From: Ichthyophthirius multifiliis
Lineage: Eukaryota > Ciliophora > Oligohymenophorea > Hymenostomatida
Direction: 5' to 3'
Length of the DNA stretch: 64,000 nucleotides
Assembly (NCBI RefSeq): GCF_000220395.1
Contig: NW_004086386.1
Coordinates: 1-64,000 of the forward strand
In this document: piece after piece, positions 11,457 to 24,089 of the stretch
Layout: each line of letters opens with the position of its first letter
Position numbering within the stretch: the stretch's first letter is position 1
Notes under the pieces: generated by a model
Told to the model about the DNA's origin: nothing
The model's input: the letters and a program-made list of their open reading frames with translations, nothing else
Database searches by the model: none
Position numbers and translations under genes: made by a program

Positions 11457-12426
11457 TCATGCACATATACAACTTTCATAAGTAGGAATCATATATTTAA
11501 TATTAATATAAGCATCTTCACCTCCATATTATTCAAATATTTCTAGTGTTTCTTAGATTAATTCTCCTAAATTATTACTTTTTCTTTAAGAATATTCCAT
11601 TTAATCTCCTGTATTAAAGTTTTTACTTTTAAAAATATTTAGAATCGGTAATAGTTATCTATAATAAGGTACCTAAAAATATAATTTTATTATAACAAAA
11701 AAATTAAAAGTAATTACCAATGCTTATCCTACTTTTTTTTCTGATTAAACTAATTATTATAAGATTCTTAACATAATGCAAATAATTTCAGGATCTCTAG
11801 TATTTAAATTACCTTTTTTATTTTATTTTTAATGATTTTTTAAAAATTAAAAACATTTTTTTTTTTCTTTACTTTTTATTGGCATTATTAATTAAGGAAT
11901 AACAGCAAACAATTTATCCGGACATTATTAAATTAAATCTAAAGTTCCCTAAATACTTAAAATTCTATATGGATCTACTTTTTCGCGTATTCCATCAATA
12001 AAAACAGGTAAATAATGATGATAATCTATTTATTATGGGCGTATTTTCCATTAAATTTTAATCCCATTACTATGATCCACCTTTAAAGGTAGATCACCTC
12101 TATCATAATATTTTCTAAATAGAGAAGGTTAAATAGGACGTGGTAAAGTAGCACCAGCCTTAGGTGGATTTTTATTTTATTTTTATAAAGACTAAGTGTA
12201 AGAGCTTGAATTATTTTTAAGAATATTATTGCTATTCAATTCTATTTTATTTTATTATTTATTTATTTTAAATTATTTTACAAAAAGGAGATTTTTATGA
12301 AGGTTTTATTGACTATATATATTCTTTAGGAAAATCACCAAATGGTGAATGAGGATTTTAAGGACTATAGGAGTTTTTCCAAGGTCTATAAACTTAGTTT
12401 GAGTTTCGTGAAAGTAGTGATTTCAT
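11457..12426 (-). CDS. PACRG: PACRG homologue (parkin co-regulated gene protein)
   Basis: PACRG is an axonemal microtubule inner protein at the inner junction of doublet microtubules, so it points to ciliary function. The start is at 12424-12426 (MKSLLSRNSN). A variable N-terminus of about 80 residues leads into the conserved core NPPKAGATLPRP, SLFRKYYDRGDLPLKVDH, PVFIDGIREKVDPYR and LFAVIPQLIMPIK. It continues RDPEIICIMLRILQQLVQS and ends [20 protein letters not shown] before TGA. This matches the PACRG alpha-helical repeat fold including the classic C-terminal HGGxxAxxxIKxxIPTY block. Three introns, at 12242-12281, 11813-11872 and 11673-11717, all GT...AG on the minus strand, restore one frame throughout. 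About 30% of residues before the core are Ser, Asn or Gln. Confidence 0.95.
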
Positions 12427-13146
12427 ATGATCTGAACAAATTAATGATTAAATTATATTTTCTCTTTTAAGACCTTATTTATATATTTATGAAGAATTAT
12501 TTATTTACATTTTTTATTTATTTTTTTTTAATTATTTTAACATAAATATTTAATTTATTTATTTACAAAAAAAAAAATATATAAAATTAGCATCAATATA
12601 TTTGCAATACTATAATAAAATAATAAGTTTTATATAATAATATTAACTTCATATTATAAAAAATAAGTAAAGACACAATTATAAAGTCTATGAAATTTTC
12701 GACAGTTTTATAATCCCTTTGGCATATGATTTTATTTTAAATTAAATATTTTTATGAATGTAATATAATATAATATAGTATAATAATTATTTTTTCATAT
12801 TAAGAATTTAATGATTTCTATGTATTTTATATTGCCTTTTTTTCGTGTTTTTACTATTTTTTTTAAAAAAGAGAGGAAATATAATCTCATTCTTAATAAT
12901 TCTTTTACAAATAAATATTTATAAATGGAATCTTGTATAAAACTTATTTATAAATTTTATAGACTAATTATACTTTCTATTCTGTCTTTTTATCATTATC
13001 AATAAATATATTGTTTCTTGCCGGCTTTAAATCTTTTTTTAATTGTCATCTTAAGTCAAAATAAAGAAAGTATTACATTATCTGAGTAATTAGAAGTAAT
13101 ATAAATTATAAGAATTTATTCGGTTTTAATTATGTAATATAGAAAA

Positions 13147-13183
<37 letters not shown>

Positions 13184-13240
13184 ATATATATATATAAATA
13201 TATAAAATATATATATAAAATATATATATATCATTATCAA
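12427..13240. other. AT-rich spacer
   Basis: No gene recognised. It contains a (TA)n tract at 13150-13235 with interruptions. The upstream side of PACRG lies at its left end. Confidence 0.6.
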
Positions 13241-13377
13241 GTAATACTTTTTTTCCTTCTTCAGAATTCGTCCAAATAATAACTTATCTATCATATTCGG
13301 AATGTACAAATAACTTCGTTTATTTGAAAAAATGCAGAAGTAAATCAGCTATGGACTAAAATGCATCTTTATCTTTT

Positions 13378-14017
13378 TCAGAAGAATTGATTTGTATTTT
13401 CATAAATTATCTATTTACCTTCATTTTAAAGAAAAGCAATATGCAAATAATTTTATTCAATATAATAAATATTTTTAATTAATTACATCTATTTTTCGTT
13501 TAAACCATAATAATATCTTATACTTATCCTTTGTATAAATTCCATAGAATAAGTTCTTTTTAAGAAATAGACTATAAATTTTAATAGCTTCCATTTCCGT
13601 ACAAATATAAACTTTCTATATAATATGTTGTTGGATAAAACCTATATATTTTTGATCATTTCTAGTGTATAATTTTATTTTTAATCATTTCTAGTTTATA
13701 ATTTTATTTTTAATCATTTCTAGTGTATAATTTTATTTTTAATCATTTCTAGTATATAATTAATTATATTTTTGATCATTTATAGTGTATAATTATATTT
13801 TTGATAATTTCTAGTGTATAATTATATTTTTAATCATTTCTAGATTATAATTATATTTTTAATCATTTCTAGTCTAAATTTATAAAGAATTTGATAATTG
13901 TTTGTTTGTTTAAGTAAATGAAGTTCCTGAAATTCTTACCTTATTGTAATATTTGCGAATGAATCTAAAAAAAAACTAACCAACCGAATTATACAAATCT
14001 TCGATATTTAAATACAT
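13378..14017 (-). CDS. Small unknown protein (113 aa, two exons)
   Basis: The start ATG at 14015-14017 opens MYLNIEDLYNSVGQFFFRF. A GTAAGAATT donor at 13939 and a TATATAG acceptor at 13642 delimit a 298-nt intron. Exon 2 then runs in phase (LYRKFIFVRKWKLLKFIVYF..., QRISIRYYYGLNEKQMQ) to TGA at 13378. It is basic and rich in aromatic residues. I recognise no family; an LYR-like tripeptide is present but the length and context are not diagnostic. A second frame of the same exon (IYSLFLKKNLFYGIYTKDKY), and an acidic segment further downstream to about 13240 (EKDKDAFQSIADLLLHFF), also look coding. The true splice pattern may therefore differ and extend the gene. Confidence 0.45.
13645..13882. repeat. 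29-bp tandem repeat inside an intron
   Basis: About eight copies of a unit resembling TATTTTTAATCATTTCTAGT followed by GTATAATTT. The unit length is not a multiple of three, and both strands contain stops in some copies, so it is not coding. It fills most of the single intron of the small unknown gene. Confidence 0.85.
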
Positions 14018-14581
14018 TTCTATATATATATTATTTGTTCATAGTGTTTTTTTTATTTTTATCCTGTATTTTTTGTTAAAAATACTTTAAACTAGTATTT
14101 TTTATTATTTTTTTCTTCTATATTACCAAGTTGATTAAAGAGTAAATTTTTCAAAATTAAAAAATAATTCGTTAATAGTCTTTTTTATTTTGTTTAATTG
14201 AAACCTATTAAAAATTACAGTAATAATAAAAAAAGTAATATTAATTATAATTATTTATCTAATTAAACAATTACCAACTAGTATTTAATAAAAAAAGTAA
14301 TATTAATTGTAACCATATATCTATTAAACATTGCCAAGCATTATTTTTTAATTTATCTATAAAATCTTTCCTTTAATCACATTAATATTAACATATTCCA
14401 ATTTAATTATTTATTTAAAACTCTTTATCACATTATTTGGAGTTATTAATTTCACATTATTAACATTTATAATGACAATTATTTATTTATGTTGCATTTT
14501 AATAAAAATATATTTTTTTATTATTTAAAATTTATACAATATATTTTTATACAAAAATTTTTTATTTTTTTTTAAAAAAAA
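14018..14581. other. AT-rich spacer, divergent promoters
   Basis: This spacer lies between the divergent small gene and the coiled-coil gene. A roughly 50-bp imperfect duplication (AAAAAAGTAATATTAATT...) occurs at 14228-14310. Nothing else is recognised. Confidence 0.5.
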
Positions 14582-16430
14582 ATGTTTTAAAATACTTAAT
14601 AATCACAAATAGATCCTTATTCAGTTGCAATAGTAGAAGATCTACTTGAAGTTAAAATTTATAAATATTTAATAGAATTAATCTAAAAATATACAAATAG
14701 GATATAAGTGATTGGAAGAATACCTAAGATATTGTAAAATTATCAATAAAAGCTTTAACTGATGTCGTAAAAAACCAAGCGTAAGCAATAAGAGATTTAG
14801 AAAAGGAGAATATATAAAATGTAAAAATAAAAGTCTTTTTAAAAAATAATAAAATAATAGGTAAAATTAGTAAATCTGTAAGAATATTTAGATTGTAAAC
14901 CGAACATAGAAATAGTAAAATAAAGTTTAGAAGAATTAACAGATGAAATAGAAAAGCGAGTATCTTATTAGGAATATAACATTTTAAAGGAAGATATTAA
15001 TTTTGCACTTTAATAAAAGCCTTCCAATTAAGAACATAAATAAAGTATAAGTGATTTAAATAATGAAATAATGTAAATAATTTCAAGGACAGAAACAATT
15101 TAAGATTAGCTTTTTGAAAAAAACTAATCTTAAATATAAAGTTTGAGATCATAAATAGAAGAGAGAATTTAAAAATAAAATTTAGCTATTTAAAGAAAAG
15201 CTAATAAATATGATACAGAATAATTATTATGTAAATAAATAATAGATTTATTTATATATTAAAACAAACAAAAAAAGACCAGAAAAGCAGATATAAATGA
15301 TATTTAAAATTTAATCTCTATAATTGAAAGCAGAGTAGATTTTACACATTTTGAAAAGTTCGCAACTATTCTTGACTAAAAAGCAGACAAAAAAGACATT
15401 TAAAATTATTTAGGAAATACATATTCAGAAAAGCTTGAAAAAAAAGACTTTGATTAATATGTATAGATTTAATAAAAATAGGAATAATTATCTAACTCCC
15501 ATATTTAAGCATAATTCGATAATTTAGCATTTTAAATTAAAAATAAGCCTGATTCTTAGCTTTTAGAAAAAGCCATTTTTTAAAACCTAATAAAATTCTG
15601 AAAAAATACACTAAACTGTCTAAAACTCTTTAAAATAAGTTGAAAATAATTTAATAGATAATATAAAAGAATTCGAAAAAAAATTACTTTTATTTAAAAA
15701 GTCTTGTGAAGATTCATTTTCTTAAAAATAAGAAAAAATTGAACTATAAAATAAATTCTTAAAAGAAGAAATTTAAAAGTCTTTTCAACAAAATCTATAT
15801 AATATTTAATCTTAAGCATAAGATTTAACAGAAATCACCGGAAATTTAAAAAGCTCTTTAAAAACCTATAAAAATGATACAAATGTTTAATTTTAAGCCT
15901 AAAACGAATAACTTTAGACTCTCAAATCTTCCCTTATGGAAATTTCTTTACAAAAATTAGAAAAGTCAGAATTTCTAGAAGCATTATCAAATTAGAATAA
16001 AATATTAGATTAAAAAACAGATATTTCAGAAGTCTAAAATGCCCTAAACTAATGTCAACAGGATATGTCTGAGCGCTTTTTGGAATTCCAAGAGGAAATA
16101 AAAGGAATAATTTTACAGAATATGAACGAAAATGTTGAAATACTAGATAAAAAAGCCAACTTATGCGATGTTTAATTATTATTGAAAGAAAAAGCAGACT
16201 TGAATACTATCCAGGCACTTGTTTCAACTAAAGTAAGTGCATAAGAAGTTGAAGATTTGCGTATAAAAAGTGAAAAAGCATATAAAGAATGTGAAAATAA
16301 ACTCAATTCGAAACATTTTGAGTAAATAATTAAACTATTATAAGGACAAATAGAATAAATGTAAAAAGATTTGCTTTAAAAGGGAAATATTAAGGATTTT
16401 TGCGCTATTTTAGATACAAAAACAAGTAAT

Positions 16431-16488
<58 letters not shown>

Positions 16489-17075
16489 TTATATATTTTT
16501 CTCTCTTTAAATAATTCCAAAAATTAATAGGCATAAATGATGTTAATAATGCCCTCTAATAAATACATAAAGAGCTAGAAAAAAAAGCCTTTTAAGATGA
16601 TGTAAATACCTGTTTTATGAATTAAAATCTATTAAATTCTTAATATTCGGCTGAAAATATGCTCATTAAATTGGCTTGGAAATCTGGAGAATTAAAAATA
16701 GGTCAATTCGTACCTTGGGAAAATGAAATTAGCAATTATTTCGTTGAAAATTTTAGTTTAGAAAGGGAAAAAACTACTATCAATGTACTAAATGGAGGCT
16801 TTTATTAAATATATTTAGCATTTTTTGCAAAAAAAAAACCTACTATATAGATTTTAATTAATGGGGAACCTATAATGTCGGCTGTAAATACTTCTAGTTA
16901 TGTACTTCATCATTCTTCTGGTAAATTAAAAGATATTAAACACACAAATGGAAATGTTACAGGTCTCACCCTTATTGATTTCCTTAATTTGCCAAATAAA
17001 TGTAAAATAAGTGTCACTTTTAGTGGAGAAAACAGTTTAGAAAATCTTGGTTTTATTACATTAAAAAAAATATGA
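14582..17075 (+). CDS. Long coiled-coil protein with C-terminal C1q/TNF-like domain
   Basis: The start is ATG 14582 (MFQNTQQSQIDPYSVAIVED). About 650 residues of heptad coiled coil follow, with recurring blocks such as LDKKANLCDVQLLLKEKADL and EKKAFQDDVNT. This KA(D/N)xxDVxxxL repeat style is common in ciliate structural coiled-coil proteins. The last 130 residues form a beta-rich domain: GQFVPWENEI, NVLNGGFYQIYLAFFAKKKP, ILINGEPI, LIDFLNLPNKCKISVTFSGE and GFITLKKI. The pattern Gly-Phe-Tyr strand, NG turn, and closing GF-hydrophobic strand is that of C1q/TNF jelly rolls. Introns at 14861-14891 and 16426-16530 restore the frame; the second is mostly (TA)n. Two single-base slips (near 14692 and 15593) are each cured by one extra A. 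The structural role is inferred, perhaps a cytoskeletal or ciliary scaffold. Confidence 0.75.
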
Positions 17076-17195
17076 CTAATTTTTTGTTATTAAAACATTT
17101 TTATTTTATTTTTATTTTTTAATAATGCAATTTAAAAAATTAAATTTTATGTAATTTTTAATAAAATTAATATAAAACATATCATATGTATCTTT
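17076..17195. other. Short convergent spacer
   Basis: 120 bp between two convergent stop codons, so both 3' UTRs and polyadenylation signals must lie here. Only A/T-rich sequence is seen. Confidence 0.6.
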
Positions 17196-20100
17196 TCAAA
17201 TATTTTATATTTTAACTTTGAATGCTAATAATTCTAAAGGTTGAATGAAAATTCTTCCATTTACTAGTTTATAAAATAAAAAAATATTATAATATAAAAA
17301 TGCTAATTTTATATTTACTTATATTAGAATTTTTCCATTATTTAGTATTTTTATATATATATTAATCTTTTGTCCATTGATATTTTTTTTATTCCCAATT
17401 TTCTACTGTTTGATTAGCATTTAAAGTAACTTGATTAACAATTTAAATATTATTTTGTAATTCAAAATATGATATATTCTTATCATTTAAATTACATAAT
17501 CTAAGCAAATAAATTTAATCCAAATCATTAAAATCATCTACTTTTTGAATATAAATCTTAATATATTCATTTTTATTTTATAAAAGTGTATTTATCTTCT
17601 CACTTTCTTTATTATTTTAAAATTATTAACTATTAGATGCTGAATAAAATATTAAAGGGCTCATTTCAAAGTTTAACTGCATTTTTCTCATCAAGTTAAT
17701 ATTTATATTTTAAATATCTTTTTCGCTCTAAAAAACTAAAAAATGTCTTATTCTTTATTCTAATCCTTATGATTTTTTCACTTCATCTAATTCATTTAAA
17801 TTTTATGCAACACCTCTAGAGTCATCTTATAATATTCTTTTTTTAATATTTATTTAAAAAAAAAAAAAAAAAAAAAAAGTGATTTTACCTTCTATGTATC
17901 ATGAGTTCTAATTATCCATTTAATAAAGAGGTTCCTCCTTAAGCTCTATCATTTATTAATCCTACTCTTTATTTTTTTTCCTCATCTTCAATATAAAGTA
18001 TTGTATTTACAGGATAATAATTGCTACTGACTTTTTAATCACTTTAATATTTATTTAATTTTCTTTTTTATATATGTAATCCATTTGAATCAGTATAAAA
18101 TACATCTTTATTCACTAAGTTCGTATTAATTAATAATACAACTTCTTTTCCTTATTAATCTGAAATCGGAATTTCCTTTAAATATGTTTCTAATTCAAAA
18201 ACATTTTTATCATAATCAGTTTATAGTTTGTATATTTTAATTTATACATCTACATTTGGACTTTACATATATATTATTGTGACAAATTAACCATCATATA
18301 AATACTTTAATAGTTAATATAATATTATATATTTATATAATAAATGATTTATAAAATATAACCTTTTTTTAAAAATCAGAATAAGGATATTTTATACTTT
18401 CAGCAGGTCTAAATATATATGCACCTGATTTTTGACCAAAATCCTAATAAGATTTATAATATTAATAGTCTATTTTGAAATAATTTTATTCATTTAAATT
18501 AAATTCATTATTTTTATTTATTTCAAGGAAATTATCCTTCCATATTTCTATTCTTCTTTATTCATTATTTTTTATTTCAATTTAGTTTACTTTATCTATT
18601 TTTAAGGTAATATCATTTGGAATCAATTTATAATATTAAGAAGAATACGCTTAAAACTTATCAAAAAAATACAAATCACAGTGACTCGCTTCAATACAAA
18701 ATAATTCACCTTTTATAAATAAATAAACTAATTTATAAAAAAAAATTCTTTTACCTTTAATATATTTATTATTAGATGAAAGCATACTAAACGAAGCAGA
18801 TTAAGGAACTTTAATTTAAATAGTAATATCTCTTTCGACTGTAGGATTATAAATATTAAATATAATCGTTTAATTATTGGATAAATAATCAAAAAGGTTT
18901 TAGCAAAAAGTAGAATTCCATTAACATTACGAGTAATTAATATCTTTTTCTTAAAAGCTTTTTTCAGTCTACTCTTTTAAAACTAAATACAAAACTTCTT
19001 CATTTAATTAAGAAATGCTATTATGTAAGGTTTTTGTATAATCATTTACTACATGTTATTTTTCAGTTCCAGTAACAGCATCATGGTGTTATGCTACGGC
19101 CATAGCTTATTCAAATTAATAAAGTTTTTATCTAAAAAGCTCATTGTGTTTATTTAAGAAATCAGAATTTTTTAAAATTTCGACTAAATAAAGAAAACTT
19201 CTTACATGTTATAAATATCTTCCTGAATTTCTAGTGTAACCTTTAAATGCGATTCTAGAAGTAAAATAACCTGTCCAATAAGAATATTAATTATCTGCAT
19301 AAGGGAAGAAATCTTAACTATGTATGTATAATTATTTCTTTAATTCTGTCTAATTAACTTTCTCCAAATATAATTCTGGGGTAGAATACAAAATTTCCAT
19401 ATTATACTTTTATTTATTTGAATTTATATACTCTATTAATTTATCCATACTTTAATACCAATTACTAGCATTTCCATAAGTGAAATCGTCTCCCATAGTA
19501 TGTAATAAATGATTAGTATTATAATGACCAGACATATGTCTGAAGTACTAAGCAAATATATCACTTTTAGCTTTAAGATTTTCATTATTTACTTATATAT
19601 AATTTCTTTCAAAATTAAAATCTAATAAATATTAAAAATAAATATTATATTTAAACAAAAATAATAATAAAACCTGGTGTAGGAGTTTTATAATGTGAAT
19701 AATTAATAGAAACGAATATATTGTTACTATCATCTTTTTCTGTTGATTCAGGTTTCCAAATAAATTCTAAATTTTTTTGGCTCATCATCTATGCATTTTC
19801 AGCATAGTGAAGTCTTGCAAACCATAATCCGTTAAATCCAAATTTATTAAATAATATTGCATTTGTACTTGAATGTCCAAAAGGATCAATTTACCAACCA
19901 ATAGTAGGGATTTCATCAAATTACTTCTTTAGCCATTGGTGTCCTAATGTCATTTGATCTATTATATCCTCATAATAGCAAGTAGCCTCATCATGCATTA
20001 CCCATCCACCACTTATAAATACAAATTATTTATTTTTTACTAATTATTTTAAACGATTTTAGCTTTATTCACTTGCTTACTACCACCACTTATATAAAAA

Positions 20101-20429
20101 GCCTGTTTCTACTTGTATAAATTTTCTATTTTTATTTTTTTCCAACTCATCTATAACATGATTTATGATATCTTAAACACCTATTATTTTTTATAAATAA
20201 TGATAGTTTTTATATAAAAACCGTCATATTTAATAAAATATTAATCGACTGTTTCAATCCAACCCATGTCATCATGTGAATGAGGAATTAAATGTATATA
20301 AAGAAATTCTTTATTTTCCTTTATATTATCGTAATTATGATTATCAAATATATCATCTGCTGAGTTTATTGTTTCATGAAAAAAGCTTTTCTACAATATT
20401 AATAAAAATGCTATAAGTTAAATAAGCAT
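17196..20429 (-). CDS. Lysosomal-type alpha-mannosidase (GH38)
   Basis: A glycosyl hydrolase family 38 retaining alpha-mannosidase that trims mannose from glycoproteins in the lysosome or phagosome. It starts at 20429 with a signal peptide ([17 protein letters not shown]). The zinc-site motif [18 protein letters not shown] follows at about residue 45. KWWQQASEQSQNRLKQLV and [20 protein letters not shown] come next. [14 protein letters not shown] carries the nucleophile Asp, and [16 protein letters not shown] contributes further active-site residues. The C-terminus ends with [13 protein letters not shown], the expected last strand. HSHDDxGWxxTVDQY and the C-terminal beta domains indicate the MAN2B1-type class rather than Golgi mannosidase II. 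About six to eight AT introns interrupt it, including 20173-20220 and one near 17850 with an A24 tract; not all are delimited exactly. Length, about 950 residues, fits the family. Confidence 0.95.
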
Positions 20430-22323
20430 TATAATTAGAAAAAAAAAAAATTTCTTTTTAAATATTTTATTAATAATTTATTTTTTATTTTCAAATAAAT
20501 GTATTAAAAATTAAAAAAAATATCTATTAAATAAATTTAAAAAATTAATATTTAATAAAAGAATATTTCAAATAAATAAATTATTTGTTTCAGAAAATAA
20601 AAAGATTTTAAATAAGATAATTTTATATTTAAATTTGATTAGAAATTAATTTAATAATCAAATAATATTATATTATAAATAAATTTATTTTAATAAAATT
20701 ATGATTATCTAATTTAAATTTTTTATAATTTATAATTTATTTTTAAACTTAATTTATTCTATATAAGACATTTTAAAATGATTTCTTTTTTCGATATAAT
20801 CAATAAATAATTTTTATTTATTTACTAAAACATAAAATATCGTATTTTATACAAATTATTTAATAATATAAAGGCTTTCTCTATGACTGTTTAAAAGAAA
20901 CATAAATATTATGAATATTTTATAAATTGTTATAAATATTAATATAAAATAAATTAAATGTCAGTGTTATCTAATTTTTATATTTTTTTATTCATACATT
21001 ATACATTCTATAAAAAAAATAAGAAAAATCGCCCTTTAAAATAAAGGGTTCATAAAAAAAAACATTTGAATAAATAAGGAATTAAATTACTCTTCTATTT
21101 TTTTCGAAAACAATTTATATTCCAAATTTTATACTTAGTACAGCGTATCTAAATTATTGAAGCAATTATTTAGTAATTAAATCTAATATAATATTTTTTA
21201 TGGTCATCTTTAGATTTTTCAAAAGAAATTTTTCTTAATTCTTAGTCTTAATAATAAATAAAACAAAAATTAAATCATATAATTTTCTTATTCATGTTTT
21301 CTTTAATAATAAAAATTGTTTTATATTAGACTTTTTGTTTAAAATAATTTTTTTTAGATTATTGCTACAACTTATAATAATTTATATATATATATATATA
21401 AATATATATTTATTTATTATTATATTTATTTATTTATTTATTTATATATTTTGGAATTTATTTATAATATTTTCTTATTTTTTTGTCTTACATTTTTTTT
21501 TTTTTCAAATTTTATTTATATTTTTATTTTTTAATTGAAATTATATAGAATATTTATTTTTATTATTCTTTTTCATTTATTTTTATTTTTTATATAATTT
21601 TAATTTTTATATTTTTTATAATTTCAATTTTTATTTTTTAAATTTGTATTATAAAATATATTTTTTATTTATTATATAACCTTTTTTATAATTTTTAATA
21701 TTATTTCATTTTTTTCTCTATTTATTTGATATAATTTTTAGAATTTCTTCATATTTTTTTTCAAAATAATAGTATTTTATTTATTGAATTTATTTAAAAA
21801 ACTATTTTATATATTAATTTTTATTATGATTTAAATTTTTAAATGTAATTAAAATTTTTATAATTATTGTTTTTCTAACAAAAATATATTATTATATTTA
21901 ATAATTTTAATTAAATTAATTATATTTATTTTTTCTTATTTTTCTTCATTTTTATATTAAATTAATTTTTTAATTTTTCTTATTATTTTATTCAGTCAAA
22001 CTTTTTAATACTTAAGATGATTTTCATCAATATTATTTTCACTCTTCTTAATATATAAAAGTAATATATTTATTTATTTCAATTAACTTATAATATTATG
22101 AATTTAATATATTTATGAAACTTAAAAAAAATATTTAATTATTTGAAAATTTATTAGGACTATTTATTATTTAATATAATATTAAAATGTAAAGAAAAAA
22201 TAAAAAAAATTAAATAAATAATATTGCTTATAATATAGAAAAATAAAAATAATATTTATACTTTAAATTAAAACATAAAAATACTAAATAAAATATTCTA
22301 TTAAAAAAAACATAAGTAAAAAA
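20430..22323. other. Gene-poor AT-rich region
   Basis: About 1.9 kb of almost pure A/T with long T-rich stretches (21300-21960). The only coding-like piece is on the minus strand at about 21050-21275. A perfect CCCTTT/AAAGGG inverted repeat with a 5-nt loop lies at about 21033-21049. Confidence 0.5.
21050..21290 (-). pseudogene. Coding-like remnant, unknown
   Basis: A minus-strand TGA-free frame reads DQELRKISFEKSKDDHKKYY, then IIASIIQIRCTKYKIWNINC, with charged, His- and Cys-containing composition unlike the surrounding A/T desert. No start or partner exons are found, and the family is not recognised. Confidence 0.25.
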
Positions 22324-23214
22324 ATGTAAAAATTATTAGTTAGTGCTTTTTTATTAGGAGGAGGAAGTTATCTTTACTAAAACAGAGAATATTATTTATC
22401 AACTTAAGTATAAGTGAAAGCTATTGATTATAACAAAATCAGATAAGAAATAGCTGATCAATTAGAAAGACCTGAAGGATGGGATGGATATAACCATATT
22501 GGCCCTATATTAGTAAGATTAGGTTGGCACGCCTCTGGGACATATGATAAATCTGATAAAACAGGTGGTTCAAACGGTGCAACGATGAGATTTACTAAAG
22601 AATTAAATGACCCAGCAAACGCAGGGTTGCTAAATGCATAAAAATTCTTAGATCCTATAAAGAAAAATAATCCCGAAATAACATATGCTGATTTATGGAT
22701 ATTGGCATCCTATGTAGCTATTGAAGAAATGGGTGGTCCTAAAATTGATTTTACGCCAGGACGTAAAGACGCTACATTAGAATCTGCTTGTCCTGAAAAT
22801 GGTCGTTTACCTAATGCATCTAAAGGAAGAAGTCATATTAGAGATGTTTTTTATAGAATGGGCTTAAACGATAGAGAAATTGTTGCTCTTATTGGAGGAG
22901 GCCATGCGCTTGGAAAATGTCACACAGATAGAAGTGGATATGATGGGCCTTGGACTAATGCTCCAACTTTATTTTCAAATTTATATTTTAAGGAATTATT
23001 AGAAAACACTTGGACTGAAAAAAAATGGAATGGACCTAAATAATACGAAGATAAATCGAAAAAACTCATGATGCTTCCAGCTGATTTGGAAATTAGAGAT
23101 GACCCTGAGTTCAGAAAATATGCTTAAATATATAAGGATAATAAGAATTTGTTTTTTTAAGATTTTTCTGCTGCATATAAAAAACTTACTGAACTTGGAT
23201 TTACTGCTTTTTGA
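22324..23214 (+). CDS. Cytochrome c peroxidase (class I haem peroxidase)
   Basis: It reduces hydrogen peroxide using cytochrome c, usually in the mitochondrial intermembrane space. A single frame of 296 residues has no intron. The N-terminal [20 protein letters not shown] is a hydrophobic, weakly basic segment that could be a mitochondrial or membrane anchor. The distal-site block [15 protein letters not shown] gives the catalytic Arg, Trp and His. [10 protein letters not shown] is the conserved segment after it. [14 protein letters not shown] supplies the proximal His. GYDGPW holds the Trp that carries the compound I radical in cytochrome c peroxidase. [20 protein letters not shown] with [17 protein letters not shown] is the family C-terminus. 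The size and the motifs retain every expected active-site residue. Ascorbate peroxidase is the nearest alternative, but the GPW context and the C-terminus favour the cytochrome c type. Confidence 0.93.
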
Positions 23215-23639
23215 TGTTTATTTATATTTAAATCTTATTAATAATAGATATATATTATTAAAATAAAAATAAATATTTTTTTTTTTAATTACTTTGATCT
23301 GACTATTTTAATAGTTAAATTTATTATGATTTTAAATCTATTTATTTATTATATAAAACCTAAAATTGCCTTTATTTATATAATTATATAAAGTTAAAAA
23401 ACATATTTTAATGAAAAGAAATAAAGCAAATAAATGAAATAATATTTTCTTTACAAAATATTTTTTTAAATGTTTATTTTCTTATACAAACATAATCACT
23501 CTAAGACATTTAAGATTTCTAAATTTAAATCCTAAATTATTTTCAGAATAGTATTAATTTCTATAATTTGCTATTATATTTTTATTACTATTTTGATTTT
23601 AATATTAAATTAAAAATTAATATATTAAAATATTAATAG

Positions 23640-23786
23640 ATAGATATTCTATAAGTATTAAGAGTCTAAGGAACTTTAGCAAATTCAGAAATAAAAACTA
23701 AAACCAAAGAGAAGAGATGTTCGGTTTATGATATAGAAATCGCTAAAAAAGATAGATTACTTCACAATCTATTTGATTGATGGCTT
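23640..23786 (+). pseudogene. Isolated coding-like fragment
   Basis: A plus-strand frame of about 45 codons (LQVLRVQGTLANSEIKTKTK, then CSVYDIEIAKKDRLLHNLFD) ends in TGA. Its composition is clearly protein-like against the A/T background, but no start and no neighbouring exons are visible. Unrecognised; probably a relic or a lone terminal exon. Confidence 0.3.
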
Positions 23787-24089
23787 ATTTTATATATTTT
23801 TTTAGATTAAAACATATAATTAGTTAAGAAAAAAAATTAAACTTAGCTTTTTGCATAAACTTATAAATTTTATATTTTTATTTTTAAAGAGAGCCAAAAG
23901 TTTTAATTTTTTATTAACAATAAAAAATAATAATATATTTAAATTTTATACTTCCTGCTAATTTTTCTAAATAATTAAAATAATATTTTAAATAAAATAT
24001 TTTCATAAAAATTGAAAATCAGTTTAGTTTATAAGGATTTCTATTCTCTCCTAATTATATAATTTTTGCTATTATAAAAATGTGTTAGC

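Noticed and set aside
21335-21538. Hydrophobic 67-aa plus ORF
   Set aside because: Composed only of I/F/Y/L from T-rich DNA, with no motif or start context; probably random.
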